Origin: SCN-70-22 sp046327755
GTDB taxonomy: Bacteria; Gemmatimonadota; Gemmatimonadetes; Gemmatimonadales; Gemmatimonadaceae
Direction: 5' to 3'
DNA length: 64,000 bases
Assembly (NCBI GenBank): GCA_046327755.1
Contig: JAXLXW010000001.1
Coordinates: 868,001-932,000, forward strand
Shown: positions 9,513 through 19,290 of the stretch, one piece after another
Layout: the number at the start of each line of letters is the position of its first letter
Numbering within the stretch: the stretch's first letter is position 1
Made by a program: the position numbers and the translations under genes
The notes under the pieces: generated by a model
Seen by the model: the letters and a program-made list of their open reading frames with translations, nothing else
Told to the model about the DNA's origin: nothing
The model's database searches: none

Positions 9513-11306
9513 ATGACGCGCGCTGCGCGCACCTTGGGCATCGCGGGCCTCGCGGGCCTCGCCTGCCTCGCGCTGGCCGTCGCTCCCGCCGTCGCCCTCG
9601 CCCAGGTGATGCAGGTCCGTCCGGTGACCCCCGAGGCCGCCGCGCCGCGACTGGGGGAACTGCGCGACCAGCAGTCGCTCTTCGAGTCGTTCCGCCGCCG
9701 CAACCTCCCGCGGATGACCTTTTCCCGCAGCGGCCCCAACACCTGCGACGAGCAGGTGGGGCGCTTCTGCTACTGGTACGACGAGCGCGAGGCTCCTGCC
9801 CCGGACGAGCCGACGACGATCGCCGCCGCGCGCGCCAATCTGGTCGCCACGCTCGACTCGGCGTATCGCCTCTTCCCCGACGATCGCTGGACCTCGGGGC
9901 AGCTCGTGCGCTACCTGACGGAATCGGGGAAGCTGAACGAAGCGGTCGCCGCCGCCAACGCGTGCAAGGCGGGGGGATGGTGGTGCCCTGCGCTGCGCGG
10001 CTTCGCCTTGCATCTGGCGGGGCGATTCGCGGAGAGCGACAGCGCCTGGGAGCGCGCCCTCGCCGCGATGGACGACAAGCAGCGATGCGACTGGCGCGAC
10101 ATGAAGCTGATGGTCGACGACGCCCTCCTGCGCGACTACCGCGAACTCCCCTGCGCCAGGCGCGCCGCCTTCGAGGAACGCATCTGGTGGCTGGCGCGCC
10201 CGATGCTCTCGCTCGAGGGGAGCGACACCCGCTCCGAGTTCTTCGCCCGTCGCATGTACTCGGCCTTCATCCAGGACGCCCCGTCGGTCTACGAGATGGG
10301 GTTCGACGACGACGAGCGCGAACTCCTCCTGCGCTACGGATGGCCGCGCGCCTGGTCGCAGCACGAGGTCTACTCGTACGGGCAGGGGAAGGTGCAGGTG
10401 ATCACCGGACACGAGCCGGCCCCTGCCCCGCCCATGCTCCCCGTCGCCACCACCGTGCGCAACCCGGCACTCAGCGACTCCGTCGGGTGGCGCGGCAAGG
10501 GACTCCCCGGCGTGCGCTCTCGTTATGCGCCGGACGTGGCGCGATACCTCCTCCCGCTCACGCAGCAGTCGGCCATCTTCCGCCGCGGCGACTCGGCACT
10601 CGTGGTGATGTCGTACGACGTGCGCAACGTCCCGGCGCTCGCCAAGGCCGCCACGCGCTCGGGTGAACTCGCCGCGGCGCTCGTCCTCACCAAGGGAGAG
10701 GAGAAGGACGCCTCCATCGTGCGGCTGCCAACGCCCGGCGTGCGCGGCACCATCACCGCGCGCACCTCGTGGGGGCCGATGCTGATGAGCGCCGAGGTCT
10801 CGTCGCGCCGCGACCGCACCCTCGCGCGCGCCCGCTACGGGATGCGCGCCACCGAGAACGCCGGGTCGCGCGTCGCCATCTCCGACCTCCTCCTCTTCGA
10901 GCCGTACAACGGGATGCCGCGCACGCTCGACGACGTCCTCCCCCACGTCGCGCCGTCGCAGGCGGTGAAGGAGGGGAGCAAGGTGGGGATCTACTGGGAG
11001 ACCTACAACACCAATCCCAGCGGCGAGGGGATCCAGGTGGCGATCACCGTCGCCCCGGAAGACGTGAAGGAAGGCGGGTGGTTGCAGCGCGGGCTCACCG
11101 CGTTGCGGCTGGTGCGCGAGGCGCAGCCGGTCTCCGTCGGGCTGAGCGACGTCTCGGCGCGCGGCCTGGGCTTCACACCGCGCGCCGTCGTGGTCGACCT
11201 CGCCACGCTCAAGCCGGGGCGCTACCTGATGCAGTTGGAGATCACGGCCGAGGGGACGATCCCGGTGCGCGCCGAGCGGGTGCTGACGGTGCGGGGTGGG
11301 CGGTAG
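9513..11306 (+). CDS. Secreted TPR-like / possible GWxTD-type protein of unknown function
   Basis: About 597 residues from ATG 9513, selected because a clean signal peptide follows (LACLALAVAPAVALAQ). Upstream in-frame ATGs at 9438/9441 would add a charged leader. The middle has helical TPR-like segments (LVRYLTESGKLNEAVAAANA, LAGRFAESDSAWERALAAM). A segment with SEFFARR and LLLRYGWPRAWSQHE loosely resembles GWxTD-domain proteins common in this kind of genome. The C-terminal part is beta-rich. No catalytic motif is seen. Divergent from the amidohydrolase. Confidence 0.55.
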   Translation: MTRAARTLGIAGLAGLACLALAVAPAVALAQVMQVRPVTPEAAAPRLGELRDQQSLFESFRRRNLPRMTFSRSGPNTCDEQVGRFCYWYDEREAPAPDEPTTIAAARANLVATLDSAYRLFPDDRWTSGQLVRYLTESGKLNEAVAAANACKAGGWWCPALRGFALHLAGRFAESDSAWERALAAMDDKQRCDWRDMKLMVDDALLRDYRELPCARRAAFEERIWWLARPMLSLEGSDTRSEFFARRMYSAFIQDAPSVYEMGFDDDERELLLRYGWPRAWSQHEVYSYGQGKVQVITGHEPAPAPPMLPVATTVRNPALSDSVGWRGKGLPGVRSRYAPDVARYLLPLTQQSAIFRRGDSALVVMSYDVRNVPALAKAATRSGELAAALVLTKGEEKDASIVRLPTPGVRGTITARTSWGPMLMSAEVSSRRDRTLARARYGMRATENAGSRVAISDLLLFEPYNGMPRTLDDVLPHVAPSQAVKEGSKVGIYWETYNTNPSGEGIQVAITVAPEDVKEGGWLQRGLTALRLVREAQPVSVGLSDVSARGLGFTPRAVVVDLATLKPGRYLMQLEITAEGTIPVRAERVLTVRGGR

Positions 11307-11342
11307 ATTGCGGGACGCCGCGATCACCTCCGCCCCGTCCGC

Positions 11343-12341
11343 ATGAGCGACAGCGTCATCTCCCCCGACCTCCTCCCGACCTTCGCCGACATCGAGGACG
11401 CCGCACGCCACGTGGGCGAAGCGTGCATCGTCACGCCGCTGCTGGAGTCGGCGGTGATCAACGCGCGCGTCGGGGGGCGGCTCCTGGTGAAGGCCGAAGG
11501 GTTGCAGCGCACCGGCTCGTTCAAGATGCGCGGGGCGTGGAACCGCATGCGGCGCCTCACGCCTGACGAGTTGTCGCGCGGCGTGGTCGCCTACTCGTCT
11601 GGCAACCACGGGCAGGCGGTCGCCGCGTGCGCGCGCCGGCTCGGCACGAGCGCCGTCGTCGTGATGCCGGCCGACGTCCCGCGCACCAAGGCCGAGAAGA
11701 CGCGCGCCTTTGGCGCCGAGGTGCTGTTCTACGACCGCCAGCGGGAGGATCGCGTCGCCATCGCCAAGCGCCTCATGGAGGAGCGCGGGCTGGTGATGGT
11801 CCCGCCCTTCGAGGATCGCTGGGTGATGGCGGGGGCCGGCACCGTCGCGCTGGAGACGGTGCGCCAGGCGGAGGCGATGGGGGTCACGCTCGACGCGATG
11901 ATCGCCTGCTGCTCCGGGGGCGGGCTCGCGGCGGGGACGGCGCTGGTGATCCGCACGCTCCTCCCTAACGCGCAAGTGCTGGCGGCGGAACCGGCGGACT
12001 TCGACGACACCGCGCGCTCGCTCGCCGCGGGGCATCGCGTGTCGAATGCGCCGGGGCTCACCTCGATCTGCGACAGCGTGATGGCCCCCACGCCGGGGGA
12101 GCTGACGTTCGAGATCAACCGCCGGTATCTCACCGGCGCGGTCGCCGTCACCGACGCCGAGGTGATCGAGGCGATGCGCACCGCCTTCCGCGACCTGGGG
12201 CTGGTGGCGGAGCCCGGGGGGAGCGTGGCGCTGGCCTCGGTGCTGACCGGGCGCTTCCCGCTGGACGGGCGCACCGTGGCGGTGACGCTGAGCGGGAGCA
12301 ACGTCGACCTGGCGTCGGCGCTGCAGTGGATGGCTGCCTAA
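11343..12341 (+). CDS. PLP-dependent threonine/serine dehydratase (fold type II)
   Basis: 332 residues. PLP-binding Lys61 lies in GSFKMRGA, followed by SSGNHGQAVA (phosphate and substrate loop) and the Gly-rich cofactor loop CSGGGLAAG. This matches catabolic threonine ammonia-lyases and serine/threonine dehydratases; length fits the short type without a C-terminal ACT regulatory domain, so feedback control by isoleucine is not expected. Serine racemase-like activity cannot be excluded. The gene ends GCCTAACG, with the stop inside the recurring heptamer discussed in the findings. Convergent with the PP2C gene. Confidence 0.85.
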   Translation: MSDSVISPDLLPTFADIEDAARHVGEACIVTPLLESAVINARVGGRLLVKAEGLQRTGSFKMRGAWNRMRRLTPDELSRGVVAYSSGNHGQAVAACARRLGTSAVVVMPADVPRTKAEKTRAFGAEVLFYDRQREDRVAIAKRLMEERGLVMVPPFEDRWVMAGAGTVALETVRQAEAMGVTLDAMIACCSGGGLAAGTALVIRTLLPNAQVLAAEPADFDDTARSLAAGHRVSNAPGLTSICDSVMAPTPGELTFEINRRYLTGAVAVTDAEVIEAMRTAFRDLGLVAEPGGSVALASVLTGRFPLDGRTVAVTLSGSNVDLASALQWMAA

Positions 12342-12365
12342 CGGCTGGCGCGCCCGCGCCGCCCG

Positions 12366-13259
12366 CTACTCGAAGCGCGCCACCACGACGCTGACGTTGT
12401 CGGTGCCGCCGCCGGAGAGGGCGGCGTTCACGAGGGTCTCGCAGGCGGCGCGCGCCGACGTCGAGGCGCGCAGCAACCGCTTGACCTCGTCGTTGGGGAC
12501 GTGCTTGGTGAGCCCGTCGCTGCAGAGGAGGAGCGTGTCCCCAGCCTCGAGGTCGATGAGCCCAACGGTCGGGTGCACCTCGGAGCTTCCCACCGCGCTG
12601 GCCAGCGTGCGCCCCATCGGCGACTCGACCACGTGCTCATCGCTCACCGCGCCGGTGTCGAGGAGGTACTGGCCGAAGGTCTGGTCGCGCGTCAGCTGCA
12701 ACAGGCGCTCGCCGCGCAGGTAGTAGGCGCGCGTGTCGCCCACATGGACGATGTAGGCACGCGGGGCGACGAGCATCACCATCGTCAGCGTCGTGGCGGG
12801 GGACCACTGCGAGTCGCCGTTGGCCTTGAGCAGCGTCTCGTGCGCCGTCATCACCGCCTCTTCCATCTTCTCGATGAAGCGCGCCTCCTCCTCGACGTCG
12901 AAGCGGTGGTAGCACCCCGTCGCGCGCCCGATGTACTCGAGCGTCGTCTCCACGGCGCTGCTGCTCGCCTCCGCCCCGCCCGCGCGCCCGCCCACGCCGT
13001 CGGCGACCGCCATCAGCCAGGCATCGCCTCCATGCATGCGGGCGGCGAGGCGATCGAGGTCGAGGTTGGTGCTCGTGACGTCGACCACCTTCCGCATGCG
13101 CGCCACAATGAAGCGGTCCTGGTTCTCCTCCGGGACGAGCCCGGTGTGGGAGAGGCCAAAGACGTCGGTGAGCATCACGGGGACGTCGCCGCCGGGCGCC
13201 GGGGAATCGCCGGCTGGGGTGCCTGACGGCGCACCGTCCGGATTGGGGGGAGTGGTCAT
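12366..13259 (-). CDS. PP2C-family serine/threonine protein phosphatase
   Basis: 297 residues, cytosolic by sequence. PP2C metal and core motifs are in order: GLVPEENQDRF, VADGVGGRAGG, VHVGDTRAYYLR, LTRDQTFGQYLL, LCSDGLTKHVPNDEV and the terminal GGGTDNVSVVVARFE. The first ~25 residues are Pro/Gly-rich. Bacterial members reverse Hanks-type kinase phosphorylation; no kinase gene is in this window. It starts 22 bp after the FAD oxidoreductase stop on the same strand, so co-transcription is possible. Confidence 0.9.
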   Translation of the reverse strand: MTTPPNPDGAPSGTPAGDSPAPGGDVPVMLTDVFGLSHTGLVPEENQDRFIVARMRKVVDVTSTNLDLDRLAARMHGGDAWLMAVADGVGGRAGGAEASSSAVETTLEYIGRATGCYHRFDVEEEARFIEKMEEAVMTAHETLLKANGDSQWSPATTLTMVMLVAPRAYIVHVGDTRAYYLRGERLLQLTRDQTFGQYLLDTGAVSDEHVVESPMGRTLASAVGSSEVHPTVGLIDLEAGDTLLLCSDGLTKHVPNDEVKRLLRASTSARAACETLVNAALSGGGTDNVSVVVARFE

Positions 13260-13281
13260 GCCCGCAATATGGGGGCAGGTG

Positions 13282-14811
13282 CTACGCGTTGTCGTCCCAG
13301 GGATCCGACGCCTTCTCGTATTCCTTCACCGGGAACTTGAAGGCAGCAGCGAGCTTGGGGTCGCCCTCGTACCCCAGCACGCGCGTCGCGATGTACTCCC
13401 CCACCACGGGGCCGAACTTGAACCCCTCCGCCTGCCCCACGCCGGCCACCCACGCATTCTCCGTTCCCGGAAGGTGGTCGATGATGAAGTCGCGGTTGAT
13501 GCTCGATTCGTAATGGCACGAGCGCGTCTCGTTGAGCGGCGCGTTGGCCAACACAGGAAAGCGTTCGGCGACGAAGCGGCGCGAACCGTCCACGCGCTCC
13601 TGCGACATCCAGCGATTGCTCGTATCGGGATCGTTCTGCGCCGAATCGATGGAGGCCTGCGCGATCGCGCGCTCCTGCGCCGCCTTCTTCTCTTCGTCCG
13701 ATTGCCCCTGCCCCGTGTTCTTGGGCGCGATGGCACCGCGCACGCGGAAGCCGCGCAGGTCGACCGGGAGCGCCGGCCACCCCGTCACGCCGGGGAAGTT
13801 GTAGCTGGGGAGGTTGGGGTAGGTGAACCGGTGATCGCCCTCGGGGACGCTGAAGTAGCAGACGTAGCCCATCGGGATGCGCATGCGGTTCTCCAACTCC
13901 TTGGCGAACATCTTCCGCAGCCATGGCCCGGTGCAGAAGACGTACTGGTCGCCGCGCACGATGCTTCCGTCCTCGAGCACCACGCCGTCCATCTTCCCGT
14001 TGACGATGGCGCCAGGGCGCACGCGGGAGATGATGAGCTGCACCCCTTCGCGCTGCGCGATGGCGGCGACCGCCTGCGTGGAGGCGCGGGCGCGCGCGAC
14101 GCCGGCGTCGGGCTCGGTGATGGCGATGGTGATGTCGTGCGCGGCGATCACGGGCCAGCGCTTCATCACCTCGGCGCCGTCGATGACCTCGAACTTCACC
14201 CCCTGCGCCGTCCAGAGTTCACGCGTGCGCTTGATGAAGGGCTCGTCCTGCGCGCGGCAGATCACGTCCCCCGTCTGGTGGAAGAACTTCGTCCCGAACT
14301 CCTTCGCGTGCTCCTCGTCGAAGGCGCGCCAGCGAGCGATCGCGGTGCGCGCCCACGAGGTCCAGAGCTCGCCGGCGCTGGCGCGGTCGCCGTAGGAGGA
14401 ACGAATGCCGCGCGTTTCATCGCCGCTCGATGCGCGTGAGTTGGCCGGGCCATACGCATCGATCATCGTGACGCGTGCGCCGCGGCGCCGGAGATAGAGC
14501 GAGGTCCATCCTCCCCACGCGCCGGCGCCGATCACGACGATGTGGCCGTTGCCGCGCGTCGCACGCGCAGGGGCGATGCCGCGCGCCGGCGCGAGCGGTT
14601 GCGAACTCCCGCTCCCCCCCGTCGCGCATCCACCGATCATCAACGCCCCCGCCCCTACACCCGCCATGCGCAGGAAGTCGCGTCGCGCCATCGGGTCGAC
14701 GACGTGCGCTTCGGCGGGCGGAGCCGCCGCCGCGTCGGCGGCGGCACCGGCAGTCGAGTCGGCGGCGGTGGACCGGTTGAAGGGGGCGATCGGGGCGTTC
14801 TCGTCGGACAT
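13282..14811 (-). CDS. Exported FAD-dependent oxidoreductase of the DadA/sarcosine oxidase type
   Basis: 509 residues from ATG 14811. A twin-arginine-like ARRDFLRMAGVGAGALMIGGC combines a Tat signal with a lipobox Cys, so a folded flavoprotein lipoprotein is likely exported. The Rossmann motif VVIGAGAWGGWTSLYLRRRG binds FAD, and the C-terminal DFIIDHLPG...AWVAGVGQAEGFKFGPVVGE block is typical of D-amino-acid/sarcosine oxidase-like enzymes. It would oxidise a secondary or primary amine; the substrate is unknown. The frame is open further upstream to 15102 but without signal logic. Divergent from the RidA gene, a suggestive pairing because RidA deaminates imine products of such oxidases. Confidence 0.8.
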   Translation of the reverse strand: MSDENAPIAPFNRSTAADSTAGAAADAAAAPPAEAHVVDPMARRDFLRMAGVGAGALMIGGCATGGSGSSQPLAPARGIAPARATRGNGHIVVIGAGAWGGWTSLYLRRRGARVTMIDAYGPANSRASSGDETRGIRSSYGDRASAGELWTSWARTAIARWRAFDEEHAKEFGTKFFHQTGDVICRAQDEPFIKRTRELWTAQGVKFEVIDGAEVMKRWPVIAAHDITIAITEPDAGVARARASTQAVAAIAQREGVQLIISRVRPGAIVNGKMDGVVLEDGSIVRGDQYVFCTGPWLRKMFAKELENRMRIPMGYVCYFSVPEGDHRFTYPNLPSYNFPGVTGWPALPVDLRGFRVRGAIAPKNTGQGQSDEEKKAAQERAIAQASIDSAQNDPDTSNRWMSQERVDGSRRFVAERFPVLANAPLNETRSCHYESSINRDFIIDHLPGTENAWVAGVGQAEGFKFGPVVGEYIATRVLGYEGDPKLAAAFKFPVKEYEKASDPWDDNA

Positions 14812-15080
14812 GGGGCGACTCGTTCGGGTGATCGTCGAGGAGCGGCGAAAATGCGTCCGAGGGGGGGGCGCCGCAATCGTGCGAAGCTGTCGTGGCCGTG
14901 ACGTGCGCCGCGCGCGATGGCCACGTCGCACGGCGCACGATAGGGCCATACGCGCCCGGCATTGCCAGCGCTGCGCCGGGGGCGCACGTTGACTGCGGGT
15001 GCGGGGTCGCTGAAACGTTGCAAAGGCGACGAGATTCCGCGGTGCGCCCCCACGTGCCGTTCCCAACTCTCCTGCCGAGG

Positions 15081-15557
15081 ATGCTGATGTCGCGTTCGCC
15101 ATGGATTGCAGCCGCTGCGATGCTCGCCGCGCTCACCGCCACGCTCCTGGTTGCCCCGTCGGCCCAGGCGCAGAACCCCAAGCGTGAGGCGATTGTCCCG
15201 CCGGGATCGTCGCCGTCGCCCATCCTCACGCCGGGGATCCGCGTCGGGAACCTGGTCTATGGCTCGGGGCAGCTCGGCACACGCCGCGAGAACCCGGACA
15301 GCACGATCGGCGGGCAGACCACCATCGCGCTCGACAACATCAAGAAGGTGTTCGAGGCGGCGGGGACCGACATGGCGCACGCGCTCAAGTGCACCGTCTT
15401 CCTCATCGACGTGAAGGACTTCGGCGGGATGAACCAGTCGTATCGCACCTTCTTCCCCGACACCCCGCCGGCACGCACCACGGTGGTGGTCGCGGCGCTC
15501 GTCGTACCGGGGGCCAAGGTCGAGATCGAGTGTCTCGCGGCGATGCCGGAGAAGTAA
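15081..15557 (+). CDS. Secreted RidA-family protein
   Basis: 158 residues. Standard RidA/YjgF core (VYGSGQLGTR, TTIALDNIKKVFEAAG, KCTVFLIDVKDFGGMNQSY, PPARTTVVVAALVVPGAKVEIECLAA), including the Arg of PPARTTV used for carboxylate binding. Unlike cytosolic RidA it carries an N-terminal signal peptide ending PSAQAQ. RidA proteins hydrolyse reactive enamine/imine intermediates made by PLP enzymes and amino-acid oxidases. Its divergent neighbour is an exported FAD amine oxidase-like enzyme, so an extracytoplasmic pairing is plausible. ATG 15081 or 15087 could start translation. Confidence 0.85.
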   Translation: MLMSRSPWIAAAAMLAALTATLLVAPSAQAQNPKREAIVPPGSSPSPILTPGIRVGNLVYGSGQLGTRRENPDSTIGGQTTIALDNIKKVFEAAGTDMAHALKCTVFLIDVKDFGGMNQSYRTFFPDTPPARTTVVVAALVVPGAKVEIECLAAMPEK

Positions 15558-15590
15558 CGGCGCGAGCGTCCCCTCCAGCACAGGTCTTCG

Positions 15591-17567
15591 ATGTCGATTC
15601 GCTTGTCGGTCACGGCGCTCGTGTACACGGGCGCCGTCGTCGCGTCCGGTTGTGCGCGGGACGTTCCCGAGGGCGTCCCCAAGGCGGGGCCGGTCGTCGC
15701 CTCGGTCGAGGTGCGGCACTCGGTCGCGCTCGACACCTCGCCGCCGCTGCTATCGCGCGGGAACGGCGCGAGCGACGTGCAGCTGACGGTGTTCGGTGCC
15801 GACGCGCATGGGCCACGCACCGACGACGCGAGCGCCAACCGCCTGTCGCCGCCTGACGAGGGCGAAGACCGCCACGAGGGCGAAGACCGCCACGAGGGCG
15901 AGAGGCGCCACGAGGGCGCAGCACGCGACGAGGCCAGCGCCTCGCCCCTCGTGCCCCCAGGCAGCGCCGACATCGAGCAGCGCGCCCACGGCACCCTCCC
16001 CACGGCGGAACTCGTCGCCTCGTTCGACGGGATCGGTGCCTCGTTCACCGGGCCGCAGGGCGCGGCGACGCTGCGCAACCCGTCCGACAACTCGCTCGCC
16101 GTCGGCCCCAACCACGTGGTGCAGGTGGTGAACACGCGCATGGCGGTCTTCACCAAGCGCGGCGCGGTGTACGACACCACGGGGCGCGCACTCTACGGCC
16201 CGGTGCCGACGAACAACATCTTCCGCGGCTTTGGCGGGCCGTGCGAGGAGAAGAACAACGGCGACGCCGTGGTGCGCTACGACCAGCTGGCCAACCGCTG
16301 GCTGGTCGTGATGCCGCTCTTCTCGCGCGGGCGCAAGGGGGAGCGCCATGCGCCGGCGCCCGCCGCCGGCAGCGGTGCGCAGGCGAGCGAGGTCGGGCAG
16401 GAGGGGCAGCCCGGCGCCGAGCAGTTGGTGCACCAGCCGCCCGTCGTCGCCCCGGGGGCGCCGCCGCCGACGCCGTCAGCCGCAACGCCACGCCCGGTGC
16501 CCCCGGTCGTCCCGGACACGCAGGGCGTCTACGGGATGTGCTACGCCGTGAGCACGAGCGACGACCCGCTGGGCTCGTACTATCGCTACGAGTTCATCCG
16601 CCCCCTCTTCCCCGACTACCCGCGCCCCGCGGTGTGGCCCGACGGCTACTACATCCCCAGCAGCACCGGCGACGAGGTGATCCAGAAGCACGCCTGCGTC
16701 GTCGAGCGCGCCAAGCTGCTGGCGGGGGCGCCGGCCAGCGAGCAGTGCGTCGTGATCGACGGGGTCAACTTCCTCAACAACGTCGATCTCGACGGGACCA
16801 CGCTTCCGCCGGCGGGGGCGCCCAACATCATGCTCGCCGCCGGCGGCACGCAGCTCAAGCAGGACTTCGACGACGACGGGATCTACGCCTGGAGTTTCGC
16901 GGTCGACTGGAAGGACCCGTCGCGCACCAAGGTCACCGGCCCGGCGAAGATCGCGGTCGCCCCGTACCACTACCTGTGCGATGGGCAGCTCACGAGCTGC
17001 GTCCCGCAGCCGGGGACGGACCGCCGCCTGGATGCGCAGGGGGACAAGCTGATGGCGCGCGTGGTGTATCGCCGCATCGGCGCGCGCGAGTCGATCGTCG
17101 CCGTGCATTCGGTCAACACGCGCGCGGGGGCGGGAGGGGTGCGGTGGTACGAGTTCCGCGTCGGGCCCAGGCGCACGTTGCAGCTGTACCAGCAGGGGAC
17201 GTTCGCCCCCGACTCGTCGTACCGCTGGATGGCGTCGCCGGCCATGGACCGCGCGGGGAACATCGGGATCGGCTACTCGTTCGGCGGGACGCCGTACTTC
17301 GCGGGGCAGCGATTCGCCGGGCGTCGCGCGGGCGATCCAAAGGGGACGCTCACCCTGCGCGAGCATGTCCTGGTCGAGGGCGGCGGGGCGCAGGGCAATA
17401 CGCTGCGATGGGAAGACTACACGCAGACAGCGATCGATCCGTCGGACGACTGCACGATCTGGTATGTCGGCGACTATCTCCGGGCGGGGGACGCGAACTA
17501 TTCGACGCGCATCGGGGGGTATCGACTGCCGGGGTGCCAGGTGGCGCGAGGAACGCGCGGGCGATAG
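15591..17567 (+). CDS. Large secreted lipoprotein, probable beta-propeller, function unknown
   Basis: 658 residues with a signal peptide and lipobox (VVASGCA). Residues ~90-115 contain a short charged tandem repeat (GEDRHE units). The rest has repeated short beta patterns and conserved-looking blocks (NPSDNSLAVGPNHVVQVVN, DQLANRWLVVMPLFSRG, YYRYEFIRPLFPDYP, SSYRWMASPAMDRAGNIGIGYS, DCTIWYVGDYL) like large secreted propeller proteins of unknown function. A Pro/Ala-rich insertion occurs at ~245-300. No catalytic residues are recognised. It follows the RidA gene by 33 bp and may share its transcript. Confidence 0.6.
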   Translation: MSIRLSVTALVYTGAVVASGCARDVPEGVPKAGPVVASVEVRHSVALDTSPPLLSRGNGASDVQLTVFGADAHGPRTDDASANRLSPPDEGEDRHEGEDRHEGERRHEGAARDEASASPLVPPGSADIEQRAHGTLPTAELVASFDGIGASFTGPQGAATLRNPSDNSLAVGPNHVVQVVNTRMAVFTKRGAVYDTTGRALYGPVPTNNIFRGFGGPCEEKNNGDAVVRYDQLANRWLVVMPLFSRGRKGERHAPAPAAGSGAQASEVGQEGQPGAEQLVHQPPVVAPGAPPPTPSAATPRPVPPVVPDTQGVYGMCYAVSTSDDPLGSYYRYEFIRPLFPDYPRPAVWPDGYYIPSSTGDEVIQKHACVVERAKLLAGAPASEQCVVIDGVNFLNNVDLDGTTLPPAGAPNIMLAAGGTQLKQDFDDDGIYAWSFAVDWKDPSRTKVTGPAKIAVAPYHYLCDGQLTSCVPQPGTDRRLDAQGDKLMARVVYRRIGARESIVAVHSVNTRAGAGGVRWYEFRVGPRRTLQLYQQGTFAPDSSYRWMASPAMDRAGNIGIGYSFGGTPYFAGQRFAGRRAGDPKGTLTLREHVLVEGGGAQGNTLRWEDYTQTAIDPSDDCTIWYVGDYLRAGDANYSTRIGGYRLPGCQVARGTRGR

Positions 17568-17828
17568 GCCGCCCCGCCGTCGCACGCGTGCAAGCCCGGT
17601 TCGCGTCGGGCAATCACCCACGCGGTGTAGGCACAACGAGGGCGTGCGGGGGCTCCGCTCACGGTCACTTCATGAAACGCGCGTCCTTCGTGTCCCGAGC
17701 GTGCGTACTGCGTCTTCTGTGTATCAATCTTGCTGTCTGTCGTGATACCCTCGGATACCGAACGTCAGCGGCGCGAGGCGTTCCGCCGTTGATGTTGGAC
17801 GCCTCTTCCAATCTCCTTTCTCTGATTC

Positions 17829-19118
17829 ATGCCAGCGCACATCTCCGCCGAGCCCGCACCGGGGCCGGACGTCCCGCGCACGCGCACGCTGGGGCCCCAC
17901 GGGTCGCTCGCACGCACGGTGCTCTTCTGGGTCCATCTCGCGTCTGGCGTCGTGACCGGGGCCATCATCCTCATCATGTCGATCACCGGCGTCCTGCTCA
18001 CCTACGACAAGCAGATCGTGGGGTGGTTCGACGCGCGTGAGTTCTCGCGGACACTGCAGGCGTCCGGCCCCACGCTCCCGCTGGACTCCCTGCTTCGCCT
18101 CGCGCAGCAGGGCGAACCAACGCTCAAGATGTCCAGCGTGACCGTCTCGTCGGGGGCCGTGCAGCCGGTGAAGGTCGTGTTCGCCCGCGGCAGCGCCCAC
18201 TTCATCGACCCGCGCACGGGGATCGTGGTGCGAAAGGGTGAGTCGTCGGTGCGCAACGTCTTCTCGAAGGTCACGGAGTGGCATCGCTGGCTCGGCGTCT
18301 CCGAAGGGGGGCGCGAGACTGCCCGGGCGATGACCGGGGCATCCAACCTGGTGTTCCTCCTGCTCGCCGTGACGGGATTCTTCCTCTGGTTCCCGCGCAT
18401 CCTGACGTGGACGCGCGTGCGCGCCGTGCTCCTCTTCCGCGGCGGGCTTCGCGGAAAGGCGCGCGACTTCAACTGGCACCACGTGCTGGGGATCTGGATG
18501 TTGATCCCGCTTCTGTTCGTCGTTTCCTCCGGTGTGGTGATCTCCTACCGGTGGGCGAGCAACCTGGTCTTCCGACTCGCAGGCGAGGCGCCGGGGGGCA
18601 ATCCGTCAGGCGCAACCGGTGGAGGCGAGCGCGCCGGCGGGGCCAGCGCCTCGCGAGAAGGCGCGCCGGTCGCGCCGGGCGCGCCAGGCGCGAGCGCGCC
18701 GGACAGCGCGCCCGCCGTTCGCTACGAGGCGTACGTCGCCGCGGCCGCAGCGAAGGTTCCGGGATGGCAGACCATCACCATCCCGCTCCCCGTCACGGCG
18801 AAGAAGCCGGTCGCGGTCCTGATCGACGCCGGGCGCGGCGGCAAGCCCCAACTCCGATCGACGCTGACGCTGGACGCCGTCACGCTGCGCGAGAAGCAGT
18901 GGCTCCCCTTCGCCGCCCAGAGCACCGGTCGAAAGGCGCGCTCCTTCCTTCGCTTCGTCCACACCGGCGAGTTCTTCGGGCTGATCGGACAGACGATCGC
19001 CGGGCTCGCAACGCTGGCCGCGGTCGTCCTGGTCTGGACTGGCATCGCCCTCAGCCTGCGTCGCCTCGCCGCCTACCTGCGGCGCACCGGCAACGACCGA
19101 CAGGAAGCAAGGGCGTAG
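17829..19118 (+). CDS. PepSY-domain transmembrane protein (PepSY_TM type)
   Basis: 429 residues. A first transmembrane helix (VLFWVHLASGVVTGAIILIMSITGVLLTY) with an HLASG motif, a periplasmic PepSY-like region (VVFARGSAHFIDPRTGIVV), a pair of helices (ASNLVFLLLAVTGFFLWFPR and HHVLGIWMLIPLLFVVSSGVVISY) and a last helix near the C-terminus (IAGLATLAAVVLVWTGIALSLRR). This is the layout of the iron-regulated/PepSY-associated membrane family linked to siderophore or ferric reduction. Conserved His on helices (HLASG, EWHRWLG, NWHH, FVHTGEFFG) could bind heme. An Ala/Gly-rich linker lies at ~255-295. The 261 bp before it hold no recognisable gene or clear operator. Confidence 0.8.
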   Translation: MPAHISAEPAPGPDVPRTRTLGPHGSLARTVLFWVHLASGVVTGAIILIMSITGVLLTYDKQIVGWFDAREFSRTLQASGPTLPLDSLLRLAQQGEPTLKMSSVTVSSGAVQPVKVVFARGSAHFIDPRTGIVVRKGESSVRNVFSKVTEWHRWLGVSEGGRETARAMTGASNLVFLLLAVTGFFLWFPRILTWTRVRAVLLFRGGLRGKARDFNWHHVLGIWMLIPLLFVVSSGVVISYRWASNLVFRLAGEAPGGNPSGATGGGERAGGASASREGAPVAPGAPGASAPDSAPAVRYEAYVAAAAAKVPGWQTITIPLPVTAKKPVAVLIDAGRGGKPQLRSTLTLDAVTLREKQWLPFAAQSTGRKARSFLRFVHTGEFFGLIGQTIAGLATLAAVVLVWTGIALSLRRLAAYLRRTGNDRQEARA

Positions 19119-19145
19119 CGCACGCCTAACGCGCCCGGGAAAGCG

Positions 19146-19272
19146 AGACACGGAGGTGCACGGAGGATTCACAGAGGAACACGGAGGAAACGCATAGGTG
19201 CCGGTGGGTACACCACCACCTGTCGCAGTTCCTCCGGGTACCTCGGTGCTGCCTCCGTGCACCTCCGTGCCA
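19146..19272. repeat. Inverted intergenic repeat of CACGGAGG-type units
   Basis: Left arm 19146-19188 and right arm 19230-19272 are complementary arrays of ~10-nt units with a loop near 19200. It is placed between the convergent stops at 19118 and 19338, so it may also terminate transcription. Confidence 0.8.
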
Positions 19273-19290
19273 AGCTCCTGCCGTCGCCCT

